Source: UBA4312 sp002394635 (GTDB lineage Bacteria; Bacillota_I; Bacilli_A; Erysipelotrichales; Erysipelotrichaceae). Taken from it: a stretch of 64,000 nt of DNA. Numbering within the stretch: position 1 is the first letter of the stretch; every line of letters starts with the position of its first letter. The notes below the pieces were generated by a model. The model searched no databases, was not told the origin of the DNA, and saw only the letters and a program-made list of their open reading frames with translations. This document shows, piece after piece, positions 8,406 to 17,159 of the stretch. Location of the stretch: NCBI GenBank assembly GCA_946539765.1, contig CAMNHO010000001.1, positions 1 to 64,000 on the forward strand, written 5' to 3'. A program made the translations under genes and the position numbers.

Positions 8406-8434
8406 AAACTCGAGGGAAAAACTCGGGTTTTTTT
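8406..8434 (+). terminator. Terminator after the unrecognised gene
   Basis: The stem AAACTCGAG/CTCGGGTTT (one T-G pair) with loop GGAAAAA is followed by a T-run, 10 bp after the stop codon. Confidence 0.85.
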
Positions 8435-8442
8435 GTCAACTG

Positions 8443-8451
8443 TGATATGAT
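8443..8451 (+). promoter_or_regulatory. Extended -10 promoter of pcrA
   Basis: TGATATGAT lies 17 bases before the pcrA start codon. The leader carries the Shine-Dalgarno-like GGCGGTGAT. Confidence 0.5.
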
Positions 8452-8467
8452 AAATGGCGGTGATATT

Positions 8468-10600
8468 ATGACAAACTCCGTATTAGATACTTTAAATAAA
8501 AACCAGCGAGAAGCCGCTTGTACGATTGACCAGCATGTGCGGATCATTGCCGGTGCCGGTAGTGGGAAAACACGGGTTTTAATGGCTCGTATTGTATATC
8601 TGGTGAAGGAACTAGGAATCTATCCAAGTCGTATTCTGGCTATTACTTTTACCAATAAAGCTACCAATGAGATGAAGGAAAGATTGTATGCGCTCTTGCA
8701 GGACGACGCACGCCTGGTGCGGATCTCCACGATCCATTCCTTGTGTGTTCGTATCCTGAGGGAAGATGGGGATCATCTAGGATACCCGAAATCTTTTACG
8801 ATCCTGGATACAGACGACCAAAAACAGATTCTTCGCCCTTTCTATAAACAACTGGATATAGATAAAAAAGCGTATCCGATGGGAAAGGTCTTAGCTTATA
8901 TTTCTTCCAACAAGAGCAATGATGTCGACCCGGATATGGCGGAAGGCTTTGCGATGAGCCATGAACAGGAAATCTATTGTAAGCTGTATCGCAGCTATGA
9001 AATGAAACGACATGAGATGAAGGCGATGGACTTTGACGATCTGTTGATCGAAGGACATCGTCTGCTTAATAACTTCCCTACGGTCCGCAATAAATGGCAG
9101 TCTCGTCTGGACTATATTCATGTAGACGAATTTCAGGATGTGGATGCAACACAATACAACATCATCCGTATGTTGACCGGACCGTCTGCCAAGCTATGTG
9201 TCGTGGGAGATCCGGATCAGACGATTTATACATGGCGAGGAGCCAGTGTCCAAATTATTCTTCGTTTTGATAAGGATTTCAAAGACTGCCGGACCGTGAT
9301 GCTCAACGAGAACTATCGTTCGACCCAGCCGATCCTGGATGCCAGCAATGCGGTCATCGCCCATAATCAAAGCCGTATCGAAAAGGAACTGTATACTCAT
9401 CTTCCGGGCAAAAATAAACTGATGCTGCATCAGTCCATCGATGATAATGAAGAGCCAGTCTATGTGGCCCGACAGATCCATGATCTGCATAAGGATGGTT
9501 TGGACTATAAGGATTTGGCCGTGTTATACCGATCCAATTACAGTTCCCGTGCTTTTGAACGGGTGCTGCGCAAGGTCGGCATCCCATATCGTATCTACGG
9601 AGGTATCCGCTTTTACGAACGACAGGAAATCAAGGACGCCTTGTGTTATCTGAAGCTGTGTGCCGATGCGGATCCGGATGATCCGAAACAGCTGGCTTTG
9701 GATTTGGCTGTTTTGCGTGTAATCAACCAGCCACGACGTGGCATCGGTGCCAAAACGATTGAGAAACTGCAACAACAGGCTATAGAAGATGGAACGAACC
9801 TGATGGAAGTGATGCGTGATCCGCAGCAGCTGACCGGAGCCACCAGAAACAAGTGTATGCAATTGGTACAACAGATCGATACACTGCGAAGCCATCGCGA
9901 AGACTATTCTCTGGAGGATTACCTGGATTATATAATGGAAGAGGTTGGATACTACCGGATGTTGGAAGACAACAAAGAGGAAGAACGGATCGAGAATATC
10001 AAGGAGCTGAAATCCGATATTGCCCAAAGCTTACAGGACGATCCGGAAATGACCTTGGAAACGTATTTGCAGGACATTGCTCTGTTTACGGATAAAAGCC
10101 AGGAATCTCGAGAAAATGCTGTCTCCTTGATGACTGTGCATGCGGCCAAGGGGCTGGAATTTGACACTGTTTTTATCGTCAATTTTAATGAAGGGGTCTT
10201 CCCGAGCACACGGTCGATCCAAGAGGGTGGAAAAGCTGCTTTAGAGGAAGAAAGACGTTTATGCTATGTGGCTATGACGCGTGCTAAAAAACGTTTGTTC
10301 ATCACATGGAACCAGGGATACAGCTATATGCTGGAAACGTATAAAACACCTAGCCGTTTTCTTAATGAGATCCCGGATGAAACGATACATATGGAGAAAA
10401 AGAAGGAACAACCGGTCACAACAATGCGAAAACCATCCAGTGCCAAATATCGAAAGGGAGATCTGGTTATCCACAGCCAGTTCGGGCAAGGTGTGATCAT
10501 CGATGTCCAAGGAACGGTGGCAACGATTGCGTTTGAAAGAAAATATGGTGTAAAAAAACTGAATGCACTTCATCCATCTTTAAAGAAACTGGTTTCGTGA
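8468..10600 (+). CDS. pcrA: ATP-dependent DNA helicase PcrA/UvrD
   Basis: This superfamily 1A 3'-5' helicase works in repair and in rolling-circle and recombination processes. All motifs are present in 710 residues: the Q motif LNKNQREAA, Walker A AGAGSGKTR (about 28-36), DEFQD (about 220), GDPDQTIYTWRGA, NYRSTQPIL, MTVHAAKGLEFDTVFIVNF and YVAMTRAKKRLF. The C-terminus carries the PcrA-type tudor-like domain (GDLVIHSQFGQGVI). I start at ATG 8468, preceded by GGCGGTGAT, and not at the ATG seven codons upstream, which overlaps the promoter. A CamS-family gene follows as in other Bacillota, but ligA, which often sits between them, is absent here. Confidence 0.97.
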   Translation: MTNSVLDTLNKNQREAACTIDQHVRIIAGAGSGKTRVLMARIVYLVKELGIYPSRILAITFTNKATNEMKERLYALLQDDARLVRISTIHSLCVRILREDGDHLGYPKSFTILDTDDQKQILRPFYKQLDIDKKAYPMGKVLAYISSNKSNDVDPDMAEGFAMSHEQEIYCKLYRSYEMKRHEMKAMDFDDLLIEGHRLLNNFPTVRNKWQSRLDYIHVDEFQDVDATQYNIIRMLTGPSAKLCVVGDPDQTIYTWRGASVQIILRFDKDFKDCRTVMLNENYRSTQPILDASNAVIAHNQSRIEKELYTHLPGKNKLMLHQSIDDNEEPVYVARQIHDLHKDGLDYKDLAVLYRSNYSSRAFERVLRKVGIPYRIYGGIRFYERQEIKDALCYLKLCADADPDDPKQLALDLAVLRVINQPRRGIGAKTIEKLQQQAIEDGTNLMEVMRDPQQLTGATRNKCMQLVQQIDTLRSHREDYSLEDYLDYIMEEVGYYRMLEDNKEEERIENIKELKSDIAQSLQDDPEMTLETYLQDIALFTDKSQESRENAVSLMTVHAAKGLEFDTVFIVNFNEGVFPSTRSIQEGGKAALEEERRLCYVAMTRAKKRLFITWNQGYSYMLETYKTPSRFLNEIPDETIHMEKKKEQPVTTMRKPSSAKYRKGDLVIHSQFGQGVIIDVQGTVATIAFERKYGVKKLNALHPSLKKLVS

Positions 10601-10606
10601 TATAAT
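10598..10606 (+). promoter_or_regulatory. Extended -10 promoter of the CamS-family gene
   Basis: TGATATAAT overlaps the pcrA stop codon. The leader runs about 35 bases to an AAAGGAGGTGG ribosome-binding site. Confidence 0.55.
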
Positions 10607-10646
10607 AGGGGCGATATGATAAAAAAGAAGATAAAGGAGGTGGCCT

Positions 10647-11708
10647 ATGCGTAAAATATCAAAATGGATCCTGGGATTGTTGATCTTGGCATTGAGTGCA
10701 TGCTCTACCACTAATTCCAATCAGTCACAGGCATTATCCAGTAATGATTATGCAGCTATCCTGCCTTATGATACAAAAGATACAAGAGTAAAACATGTGG
10801 GCATCATTCCGGATATTAATACCCGCATCCAGCTGGAAGATGGTCTGATGGACTTGTCCAAGCAATATTTTCCTCCGGACAGAGTCGGCTATAAGACCCA
10901 TGCATTTCTGGATTACGATGAGCTGGATGCTACTGACGGGTCCCGAGGATTATTAGGTACCTTAAGAGATGATAACCCGAATGGGCTGAATCCCGGGGTA
11001 GATGAAGCTTTCGATACCGGAAATGGTACGGTAAAGAACGCCATTATCCTGGTAGATATCTATGAACTGGACTGGTATTCCAATGATGAATTACAGGGAA
11101 TTTCCATTGCTCTGGTTGTCAATGATATGGTTGGAGATGATGTAAAGATCAAGGAAGACCGAATGCAGCAATATCTGGAGGTTACCTGCAGTAAGCTGGT
11201 CAACTATATGCGTCAGCGCTTTAATGAGGTGACGTCCAATGTACCCATTTTTGTCGCTGCCTATGAATTGAATTCAGAAGAAACGGAACAGATTGGCGGG
11301 TATAAGTATGCCGGTTATTTCCAAGGAAGCAATCAGAATTTCTATAAGATCAATGAGGAATGGATCCATGTTCCAAGCGGTACGTTCACGACCAAAGATC
11401 TGGCGGCTGCCGAAGAGTTCACGGATTTTAAATCGCAGGTTTCCCAGGTCTTATCCGACAATACGTATGTAACCGCAGAAGCAAAGTATGAGGATGATGA
11501 GCTGGTCAAGATGAATATCGAAATTACGGCGCACGGAAAGACCGCCGGAGAGATCCTGGCTGTTATCGAAGCAACCCGGGTCGAGCTGAAGAATTTCAGC
11601 AACACTAATTGCCGATATACGGTACGGATCTTCAATGACAGCGACGCTTATTGTATGATGGTACGAAACGTCGGTACACAGGATGTGATTGTGGCATCTT
11701 CATTCTAG
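10647..11708 (+). CDS. CamS-family lipoprotein (sex-pheromone precursor family)
   Basis: This is a surface lipoprotein of 353 residues. The signal peptide is short and ends in the lipobox LSAC, with the lipid-modified Cys at 19. The body matches what I know of the CamS/YerH family, including the block GSRGLLGTLRDDNPNGLNPG. In B. subtilis the family member yerH follows pcrA and ligA, and here the gene follows pcrA directly. In staphylococci and enterococci the cleaved signal peptide of CamS yields a plasmid pheromone. Here the seven residues before the Cys are LILALSA. Whether it signals anything is unknown. Translation starts after a very strong AAAGGAGGTGG site. Confidence 0.8.
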   Translation: MRKISKWILGLLILALSACSTTNSNQSQALSSNDYAAILPYDTKDTRVKHVGIIPDINTRIQLEDGLMDLSKQYFPPDRVGYKTHAFLDYDELDATDGSRGLLGTLRDDNPNGLNPGVDEAFDTGNGTVKNAIILVDIYELDWYSNDELQGISIALVVNDMVGDDVKIKEDRMQQYLEVTCSKLVNYMRQRFNEVTSNVPIFVAAYELNSEETEQIGGYKYAGYFQGSNQNFYKINEEWIHVPSGTFTTKDLAAAEEFTDFKSQVSQVLSDNTYVTAEAKYEDDELVKMNIEITAHGKTAGEILAVIEATRVELKNFSNTNCRYTVRIFNDSDAYCMMVRNVGTQDVIVASSF

Positions 11709-11712
11709 ACTA

Positions 11713-11721
11713 TGGTATAAT
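11713..11721 (+). promoter_or_regulatory. Extended -10 promoter
   Basis: TGGTATAAT lies immediately after the CamS-family stop codon and 20 bases before the next start codon. Confidence 0.5.
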
Positions 11722-11741
11722 GTATGGCAGGAGGCAGGAAT

Positions 11742-12317
11742 ATGGCCGAAAAGAATAGAAAAAAGAAAAGGGATATACGTCGGAAACAAGGACATGGTCT
11801 TGTCTGGCTGACTTTGTTTGTGATATTGATTCCGGTGGTATTTATCTTATATGTACTGGCAACCAGTGCAGTCGGGCAGGATAAACCGGTTCCAGGTGAT
11901 CGTTTTCAAGGAAATGATCTGAATCCGAAGATCACAAAGGAAAATGTGGAAGAAGTACAGTCCCGTATGTCCTCCATCAGCGGGGTTGACAATGTAACGG
12001 TAAATCTGAAGAGTGCTACTCTGCGGATCAATCTGGATATGGGAGATTCTATGGATACAGATGCCATTACCGATGCGGTGGACGAAGCGTATGATATTAT
12101 TGACAGTATGCTTCCGATCGGTACGTATTTTACTAACCATGATGATGGAAAAATGTATGATCTGGAAATCAACGGGTATAATTTTATACCAGCTGAAGGA
12201 CAGGATACAGGGGGCCAGGTTATTGTTGAAATCACCAAGACCGGTGCCGGCAAGAAGACAACCGATGTTTTGACCAAGCCAAGGGACAAGGACCTGGTAG
12301 ATGAAATTACAAGATAA
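11742..12317 (+). CDS. Membrane-anchored protein of unknown function
   Basis: This 191-residue protein has a very basic N-terminus (MAEKNRKKKRDIRRK), a single transmembrane segment (about 22-43, LVWLTLFVILIPVVFILYVLA) and an extracytoplasmic domain. The domain contains a region resembling a BON or secretin-like alpha/beta fold (VEEVQSRMSSISGVDNVTVN, then ATLRINLDMGD). The internal ATG at 11742 is chosen because AGGAGGCAGG precedes it. It follows the CamS-family gene and may be functionally linked, but I do not recognise the family. The end carries a Lys/Asp-rich tail and a terminator follows at once. Confidence 0.75.
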   Translation: MAEKNRKKKRDIRRKQGHGLVWLTLFVILIPVVFILYVLATSAVGQDKPVPGDRFQGNDLNPKITKENVEEVQSRMSSISGVDNVTVNLKSATLRINLDMGDSMDTDAITDAVDEAYDIIDSMLPIGTYFTNHDDGKMYDLEINGYNFIPAEGQDTGGQVIVEITKTGAGKKTTDVLTKPRDKDLVDEITR

Positions 12318-12318
12318 G

Positions 12319-12346
12319 CTTTGGAGGCAAAAACTCCAAAGTTTTT
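12319..12346 (+). terminator. Terminator
   Basis: Perfect 8-bp stem CTTTGGAG/CTCCAAAG followed by TTTTTCTTTT. Confidence 0.88.
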
Positions 12347-12357
12347 CTTTTCTGTTC

Positions 12358-12385
12358 TTGAAATTAATATAATCCAAGGTATAAT
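12358..12385 (+). promoter_or_regulatory. Promoter of tRNA-Ala
   Basis: TTGAAA at 12358-12363, a 16-bp spacer and TATAAT at 12380-12385, ending 10 bases before the mature tRNA. Confidence 0.7.
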
Positions 12386-12395
12386 AGAAACACAT

Positions 12396-12471
12396 GGGGT
12401 CTTAGCTCAGCTGGGAGAGCGCTACGCTGGCAGCGTAGAGGTCAGGGGTTCGAACCCCCTAGGCTCCACCA
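12396..12471 (+). tRNA. tRNA-Ala (anticodon GGC), CCA encoded
   Basis: A full cloverleaf of 76 nt can be folded. The acceptor GGGGTCT pairs with AGGCTCC, the D arm is GCTC...GAGC, the anticodon stem CTACG/CGTAG encloses loop CTGGCAG, and the T arm GGGGTTCGAACCCC is standard. The anticodon at 34-36 is GGC, which reads GCC alanine codons. The 3' CCA is encoded. It has its own promoter and terminator, so it is a single-gene unit. Confidence 0.97.
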
Positions 12472-12480
12472 TCGAAAATC

Positions 12481-12509
12481 AAGCCTTTTAATAAAGGCTT
12501 TTTATTTTT
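12481..12509 (+). terminator. Terminator of tRNA-Ala
   Basis: AAGCCTTT/AAAGGCTT hairpin with loop TAAT, followed by TTTTATTTTT. Confidence 0.85.
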
Positions 12510-12511
12510 GT

Positions 12512-12533
12512 GTGCAACAATTGTGCAACAATT
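12512..12533. repeat. Tandem GTGCAACAATT repeat beside the tRNA
   Basis: GTGCAACAATT occurs twice in tandem, 40 bp past the tRNA 3' end. tRNA-proximal repeats of this kind are often integrase-related, but no integrase or element is seen here. Confidence 0.5.
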
Positions 12534-12695
12534 CCTAGTAATATAGATATGTTGTTTTAGAAAACAGGGCCTTTTTTTGCGTGAAAGTATCGGAGAAACC
12601 AAGTCTTTATTAAACAATATAAATAAATAAGTATCCGTTAAAATCTGTTACAATATATATTGAAAAAGACAAAAAATGAAGGGAGAACGATTATA

Positions 12696-13481
12696 ATGAA
12701 CATTATAGGAGCTTTGGTTTCTCTGCCAGTATCCATTATTCTGATAGTTTGGCTGAACCGTTGTAAAAGATATGATCCTTTTTCTAAAGGGAATATCCGA
12801 CGTTTGATCATAGCCGGTATGTTGAGTGCGCTGCTTGCCACCGTTGTATCATTGTCAATTATGGTTGTTATGGCTATAAGTGTTATAGAAATTGACACAT
12901 TACGATCCTGGATGACTGATCCGGATCCCGTGGCTATCCAGGCTACCATTGAGAAAATCCGTGCCACATCGACATTTTCATATGGAAAGCTCTTTTTAAA
13001 TCAGTTGATCTCAATTGGTCTTGTAGAAGAGATGAGCCGCTATCTGTTTTTACGACTTTCTACACGAAAGCAGCCTTTTGCGAAAACCTGGCTGGATTAT
13101 GTCATCTGTGGTGGTATTGTAGGAATTGGATTTGCGATCATCGAAGACCTGTTTTATTCCGAAGGAGGAGTCATTTTAGCCGCCCTGCGTGCATTAACGC
13201 CTTTTCATTTTACATATGGTGTCATCATGGGTTTTTTTATTGGAAAAGCTTTCGATACGAATCAGAAAAGATATCACCTCATTGGTATTTTGATTCCTGT
13301 TATTTTGCATACGTTATTTGACAGTTCGTTACAAGCTCTGTCGAAAGAAGATGTATATTTGATTTTAGTTGCTTTTGTATCTATTTTAACGATCGTGATT
13401 ACAATTTTTATGATCATAAAGATCAACAGGTGGAGCATAGAGGCTCTGGATCATAAACAGGCCGATAATCCGATCACATAA
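12696..13481 (+). CDS. PrsW-like intramembrane metalloprotease
   Basis: This polytopic membrane protein of 261 residues carries the conserved motifs of the PrsW/CPBP-related glutamic-type protease group. They are GLVEEMSRY (EE pair), IGFAIIEDLFY (Glu in a helix), LTPFHFTYGVIMGFF (His) and IPVILHTLFD (HxxxD). Relatives cleave anti-sigma factors or other membrane proteins in site-1 or site-2 type cascades. The target here is unknown. The ATG at 12696 is chosen over 12660 because GAAGGGAGA precedes it at good spacing. It is a single-gene unit ending in a strong bidirectional terminator. Confidence 0.82.
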   Translation: MNIIGALVSLPVSIILIVWLNRCKRYDPFSKGNIRRLIIAGMLSALLATVVSLSIMVVMAISVIEIDTLRSWMTDPDPVAIQATIEKIRATSTFSYGKLFLNQLISIGLVEEMSRYLFLRLSTRKQPFAKTWLDYVICGGIVGIGFAIIEDLFYSEGGVILAALRALTPFHFTYGVIMGFFIGKAFDTNQKRYHLIGILIPVILHTLFDSSLQALSKEDVYLILVAFVSILTIVITIFMIIKINRWSIEALDHKQADNPIT

Positions 13482-13521
13482 GAACTGTTCCCAAGGTTTA
13501 TTTGTATAGATGTGCAAAGGA

Positions 13522-13562
13522 AAAGGCGTTAGAAGAGCATATAGCTTATCTAACGCCTTTTT
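13522..13562. terminator. Bidirectional terminator
   Basis: A long stem (AAAGGCGTTAGA pairing with TCTAACGCCTTT) with A- and T-runs outside lies between convergent genes. Confidence 0.88.
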
Positions 13563-13579
13563 TCGTTTGTGAACATTGA

Positions 13580-15433
13580 TCAATCCAGTTCAAACGCTCC
13601 TGTATAGAGCTGGTAATAGGTCCCTTTCTGTTTTAATAATTCCTCGTGATCTCCACGTTCAATGATCCGTCCGTTATCCAATACCATAATAGCGTTGGAG
13701 TTACGAATGGTACTTAAACGGTGAGCAATGACAAAGACGGTCCGGCCATGCATCAACTTATCCATTCCGTCCTGCACGATCTTTTCCGTTCGTGTATCAA
13801 TGGAACTGGTGGCTTCATCCAGGATCAGCACCGGCGGATTGGCTACAGCAGCCCGGGCAATCGACAACAACTGTCTTTGTCCCTGGGAAAGGTTTTCTCC
13901 GTTTCCGGTGATGACCGTCTGGTAACCGTGCTCTAGGTGTTTGATAAAATCATGGGCATTGGCCAGTTTGGCAGCCTGGATGCATTGTTGGTCCGTGGCT
14001 TCCAGATTGCCGTAACGGATATTGTCCATGATCGTTCCGGTAAACAGATTGACATCCTGCAATACGATTCCTAAGGAATGGCGCAGATCGGCTTTTTTGA
14101 TCAGTTTCACGTCAATACCGTCATAGGTGATCGATCCTTTCTGGATGTCATAAAACCGATTGATCAGATTGGTAATGGTCGTCTTTCCGGCTCCGGTGGC
14201 ACCGACAAAAGCAATCTTCTGTCCTGGTTTGGCAAACAAGGAAATATCATGAAGAACGGTTTTGTTCTCTGTGTAGCCGAAGGTCACATCATGAAAGCGC
14301 ACATCGCCTTTCAGTTCTACATATTCGACGCCGTCTTTACGAGGATGACGCCAGAACCAGTGTCCGGTATTTTCATGACAAGGCTGCCATTGACCATCGA
14401 CTTGTTTCATGTTGACCAGGGTAACTTGTCCTTGATCCACCTCCGGCTGTTCGTCCAGCAGTTCATAGATCCGGGATGCACCGGCGCCTGCCATGATGAT
14501 GGAGTTCAGCTGCTGGGATATCTGACCGATCGGTGCATTGAAGGAACGGTTGAGCTGTACAAAGGCGGCAATGGTTCCCAGTGTTAATCCAGCCATATTA
14601 TGAATAGCCAGAACAGATCCGATCAGAGCGTTGATGACCAAGGACACATAGCCCAGGTTGCCCAGTATGGGCATCAGGATATTGGCATATTTATTGGCAT
14701 TGGCACTTGCCTGAAACAATTGCTCATTGAGTTCGTTAAAATCTTCAATGCTTTGCGATTCATGATTGAAGACCTTGATTACCTTGGTTCCTTCCATCAT
14801 TTCTTCGATATAGCCGTTGACAATGCCCAGATCTTTTTGTTGGTTACGAAAGTACACGCTGGATTTTTTGGTTATCAGCCGGGCAGTGACGATCATCAGG
14901 GCTCCCATAGCAAAGGTGACACAGGCCATTGGTACATTCATAATGATCATAGAAATGGCAACGGCTACGATGGTAACCAGGGAGGAAATCGACTGCGGAA
15001 TGCTCATTGACAAAAGCTGTCGCAACGTATCGGTATCATTGGTATAGATCGACATAATGTCGCCATGGGCATGCGTGTCAAAATAACCGATAGGCAGTGA
15101 TTCCATATGTGTAAATAATAAGTCTCTTGTATGTTTTAACGTTCCCAGAGATATGGTCACACATTGCCGGTTGTATAAGTACGTGCAGAGGATCCCTATC
15201 AAATAAATGGCCGCAATTTTACACAATGCCTGCAATAAAGGCGTATAGTCGACCGCATCCGAACGAAGCAGCGGCTGAATGTAGTCATCGATCAAAGTTC
15301 GCATGAACATACTGCCGTACACATTGGCAAAGGCACTGATCAGGATCAGAATCACAACAACCAGGCTGCGAACTGGATAGGTTGTGATGGTTTCTTTTAA
15401 TAGACGGGATAGACCCGATGTTTTTTTATTCAT
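13580..15433 (-). CDS. ABC exporter subunit with intact ATPase site (half of a heterodimer)
   Basis: This is a fused membrane and ATPase subunit of about 617 residues. It has six predicted transmembrane helices in the first 330 residues, then a nucleotide-binding domain. Walker A is GATGAGKT, the signature is LSQGQRQ, and Walker B is VLILDEATSSID with the catalytic Glu present. The region between membrane and ATPase domains carries an extra segment (about 370-410, rich in Trp and His). I start at ATG 15433, after AAGGAGATCC, and not at the longer reading frame to 15586, which would overlap most of the partner's C-terminus. It overlaps the preceding subunit gene by 8 bp, so the two are translated together. 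Confidence 0.9.
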   Translation of the reverse strand: MNKKTSGLSRLLKETITTYPVRSLVVVILILISAFANVYGSMFMRTLIDDYIQPLLRSDAVDYTPLLQALCKIAAIYLIGILCTYLYNRQCVTISLGTLKHTRDLLFTHMESLPIGYFDTHAHGDIMSIYTNDTDTLRQLLSMSIPQSISSLVTIVAVAISMIIMNVPMACVTFAMGALMIVTARLITKKSSVYFRNQQKDLGIVNGYIEEMMEGTKVIKVFNHESQSIEDFNELNEQLFQASANANKYANILMPILGNLGYVSLVINALIGSVLAIHNMAGLTLGTIAAFVQLNRSFNAPIGQISQQLNSIIMAGAGASRIYELLDEQPEVDQGQVTLVNMKQVDGQWQPCHENTGHWFWRHPRKDGVEYVELKGDVRFHDVTFGYTENKTVLHDISLFAKPGQKIAFVGATGAGKTTITNLINRFYDIQKGSITYDGIDVKLIKKADLRHSLGIVLQDVNLFTGTIMDNIRYGNLEATDQQCIQAAKLANAHDFIKHLEHGYQTVITGNGENLSQGQRQLLSIARAAVANPPVLILDEATSSIDTRTEKIVQDGMDKLMHGRTVFVIAHRLSTIRNSNAIMVLDNGRIIERGDHEELLKQKGTYYQLYTGAFELD

Positions 15434-17159
15434 GTTCCGGATCTCCTTTCTGTTGTGCTTCAAAGGTTTCCCGATATACCGGACTGGTCCGTAGAAGCTG
15501 CTCATGGGTGCCTTGTGCGAGAATCTTTCCATCATCGAGAAGGATGATCTGGTCAGCATCCTGCACAGAGCTGATCCTCTGGGCAATAATGATCTTGGTC
15601 GTATCCGGAATCTGCTCTAAAAAGGCCTGGCGGATCTGGGCATCCGTCCTGGTGTCCACGGCACTGGTGGAATCATCCAGAATCAAGATCTTCGGTTTTT
15701 TCAACAATGCACGGGCAATACACAGACGTTGTCTTTGTCCGCCAGAGACATTGGCACCCCCTCGTTCAATATATGTATCATAGCCATCCGGCATTTTCTG
15801 AATGAATTCATCGGCCTGGGCTAATCGGCAGGCCTCCATGATTTCTTCATCTGTGGCTTGTGGATTGCCCCAGCGCATATTCTCTTTGATCGTACCGGAG
15901 AATAGAACGTTTTTCTGCAATACCATGGCAACGCCATCTCGCAGGGTCTGCAAGTCATATCGGCGTACATCGATGCCACCAACTTCCACATGGCCCATGG
16001 TTACATCGTACAATCGCGGAATCAGTTGCACAAACGAGGTCTTGGAACTGCCGGTCGATCCAAGGATACCGAGGGTCGAACCTGCCGGCACATTCAGATT
16101 GATATCAGTCAGTACATAATCCGGTTTATCGTTGACATAGTTGAAGTAGACGCTTTCAAAGGTCAGGGAACCATCTTGGATGGTTTTTATGCCGTTTTCC
16201 GGGGAATTCAACGTGCTTTCCTGTGTGATGACCTGGGCAATCCTTCGTCCGGAGGCCAAGGACATGGACACCATGACAAAGACCATCGATAACATCATTA
16301 AAGCCATTAACATGCTCATGATGTAGGTAAACAGACTTAGAAGCTCTCCGGTCGTCATCGTCCCATCAACGATCATATGGGCACCAAACCAGGAGATCAG
16401 AACGATGCATGTATAGGCAGATAACTGCATAGCCGGCCCGTTTAAAGCTAGGATCAGTTCTGCTTTTCTCTGGATCTTAAAAAGGGCATCACTTTCTTTG
16501 TTGAAATGATCGATTTCATGATCCTGGCGGACAAAGGATTTCACAACACGGATTGCTGTAATGTTTTCCTGTGTACTGCGATTGAGGTCATCGTATTTTA
16601 AAAACAGCTTTTCAAAGATCGGCCGAACGATAAAGATGATACCAAACAGCACGATTCCCAAAAAAAGGATGACGCCTAGAAAAATCAGGGCAATCCGACG
16701 ATTGATAAAAAAGGACATAAACAAACTGGCCACCAGCATCATAGGTGCACGTACACAAGATCGGATGATCATCATATAAGCCATCTGTACATTGGTGACA
16801 TCGGTCATCATACGTGTGATCAGAGAACTGGTGGAATAGGCATCCAGCTCCCGGAACGAAAAATTCATGATGTTTTCATATTCGGCCTTGCGCAGATTCT
16901 TGGCAAAACCGCTGCTGGCAATGGCGGCATACTTTCCACTTAGGGCACCTGCCAGCAAGGAAAGCATAGCGGCCAGAAACATGAACAATGCCGTCACCAT
17001 GACCACATTCAGATTTCCTTTTTCAATTCCCTGATCGACCATGATCGACAACATAAAGGGAATAAAGACTTCCAATATAACTTCCAAAGCGACCCATAAA
17101 GGAGCTGCTAAAGAGGCTTTCTTATATTCTTTGACTTCATTTAACAAGGTTTTTAACAT
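15426..17159 (-). CDS. ABC exporter subunit with degenerate ATPase site (partner of the above)
   Basis: This fused permease-ATPase has 577 residues: six transmembrane helices, then the nucleotide-binding domain. Walker A reads GSTGSSKT, with Ser replacing the last Gly. Walker B ends LILDDSTSAVD, with Asp in place of the catalytic Glu. Its signature motif VSGGQRQRL is intact. This is the pattern of asymmetric heterodimeric exporters such as BmrCD or TM287/288, where one of the two ATP sites is non-hydrolytic. It overlaps the MarR-type gene by 23 bp and the second subunit by 8 bp. Multidrug or lipid export is likely but the substrate is unknown. Confidence 0.9.
   Translation of the reverse strand: MLKTLLNEVKEYKKASLAAPLWVALEVILEVFIPFMLSIMVDQGIEKGNLNVVMVTALFMFLAAMLSLLAGALSGKYAAIASSGFAKNLRKAEYENIMNFSFRELDAYSTSSLITRMMTDVTNVQMAYMMIIRSCVRAPMMLVASLFMSFFINRRIALIFLGVILFLGIVLFGIIFIVRPIFEKLFLKYDDLNRSTQENITAIRVVKSFVRQDHEIDHFNKESDALFKIQRKAELILALNGPAMQLSAYTCIVLISWFGAHMIVDGTMTTGELLSLFTYIMSMLMALMMLSMVFVMVSMSLASGRRIAQVITQESTLNSPENGIKTIQDGSLTFESVYFNYVNDKPDYVLTDINLNVPAGSTLGILGSTGSSKTSFVQLIPRLYDVTMGHVEVGGIDVRRYDLQTLRDGVAMVLQKNVLFSGTIKENMRWGNPQATDEEIMEACRLAQADEFIQKMPDGYDTYIERGGANVSGGQRQRLCIARALLKKPKILILDDSTSAVDTRTDAQIRQAFLEQIPDTTKIIIAQRISSVQDADQIILLDDGKILAQGTHEQLLRTSPVYRETFEAQQKGDPEHE

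Noticed and set aside
13522..13562. The long hairpin as an operator of the ABC operon
   Set aside because: It lies beyond the 3' ends of both convergent genes and has the A/T-runs of a bidirectional terminator.
15434..15586. Longer start of the intact ABC subunit
   Set aside because: The extra 51 residues would lie in the coding sequence of the partner gene, and the ATG at 15433 has a good ribosome-binding site.
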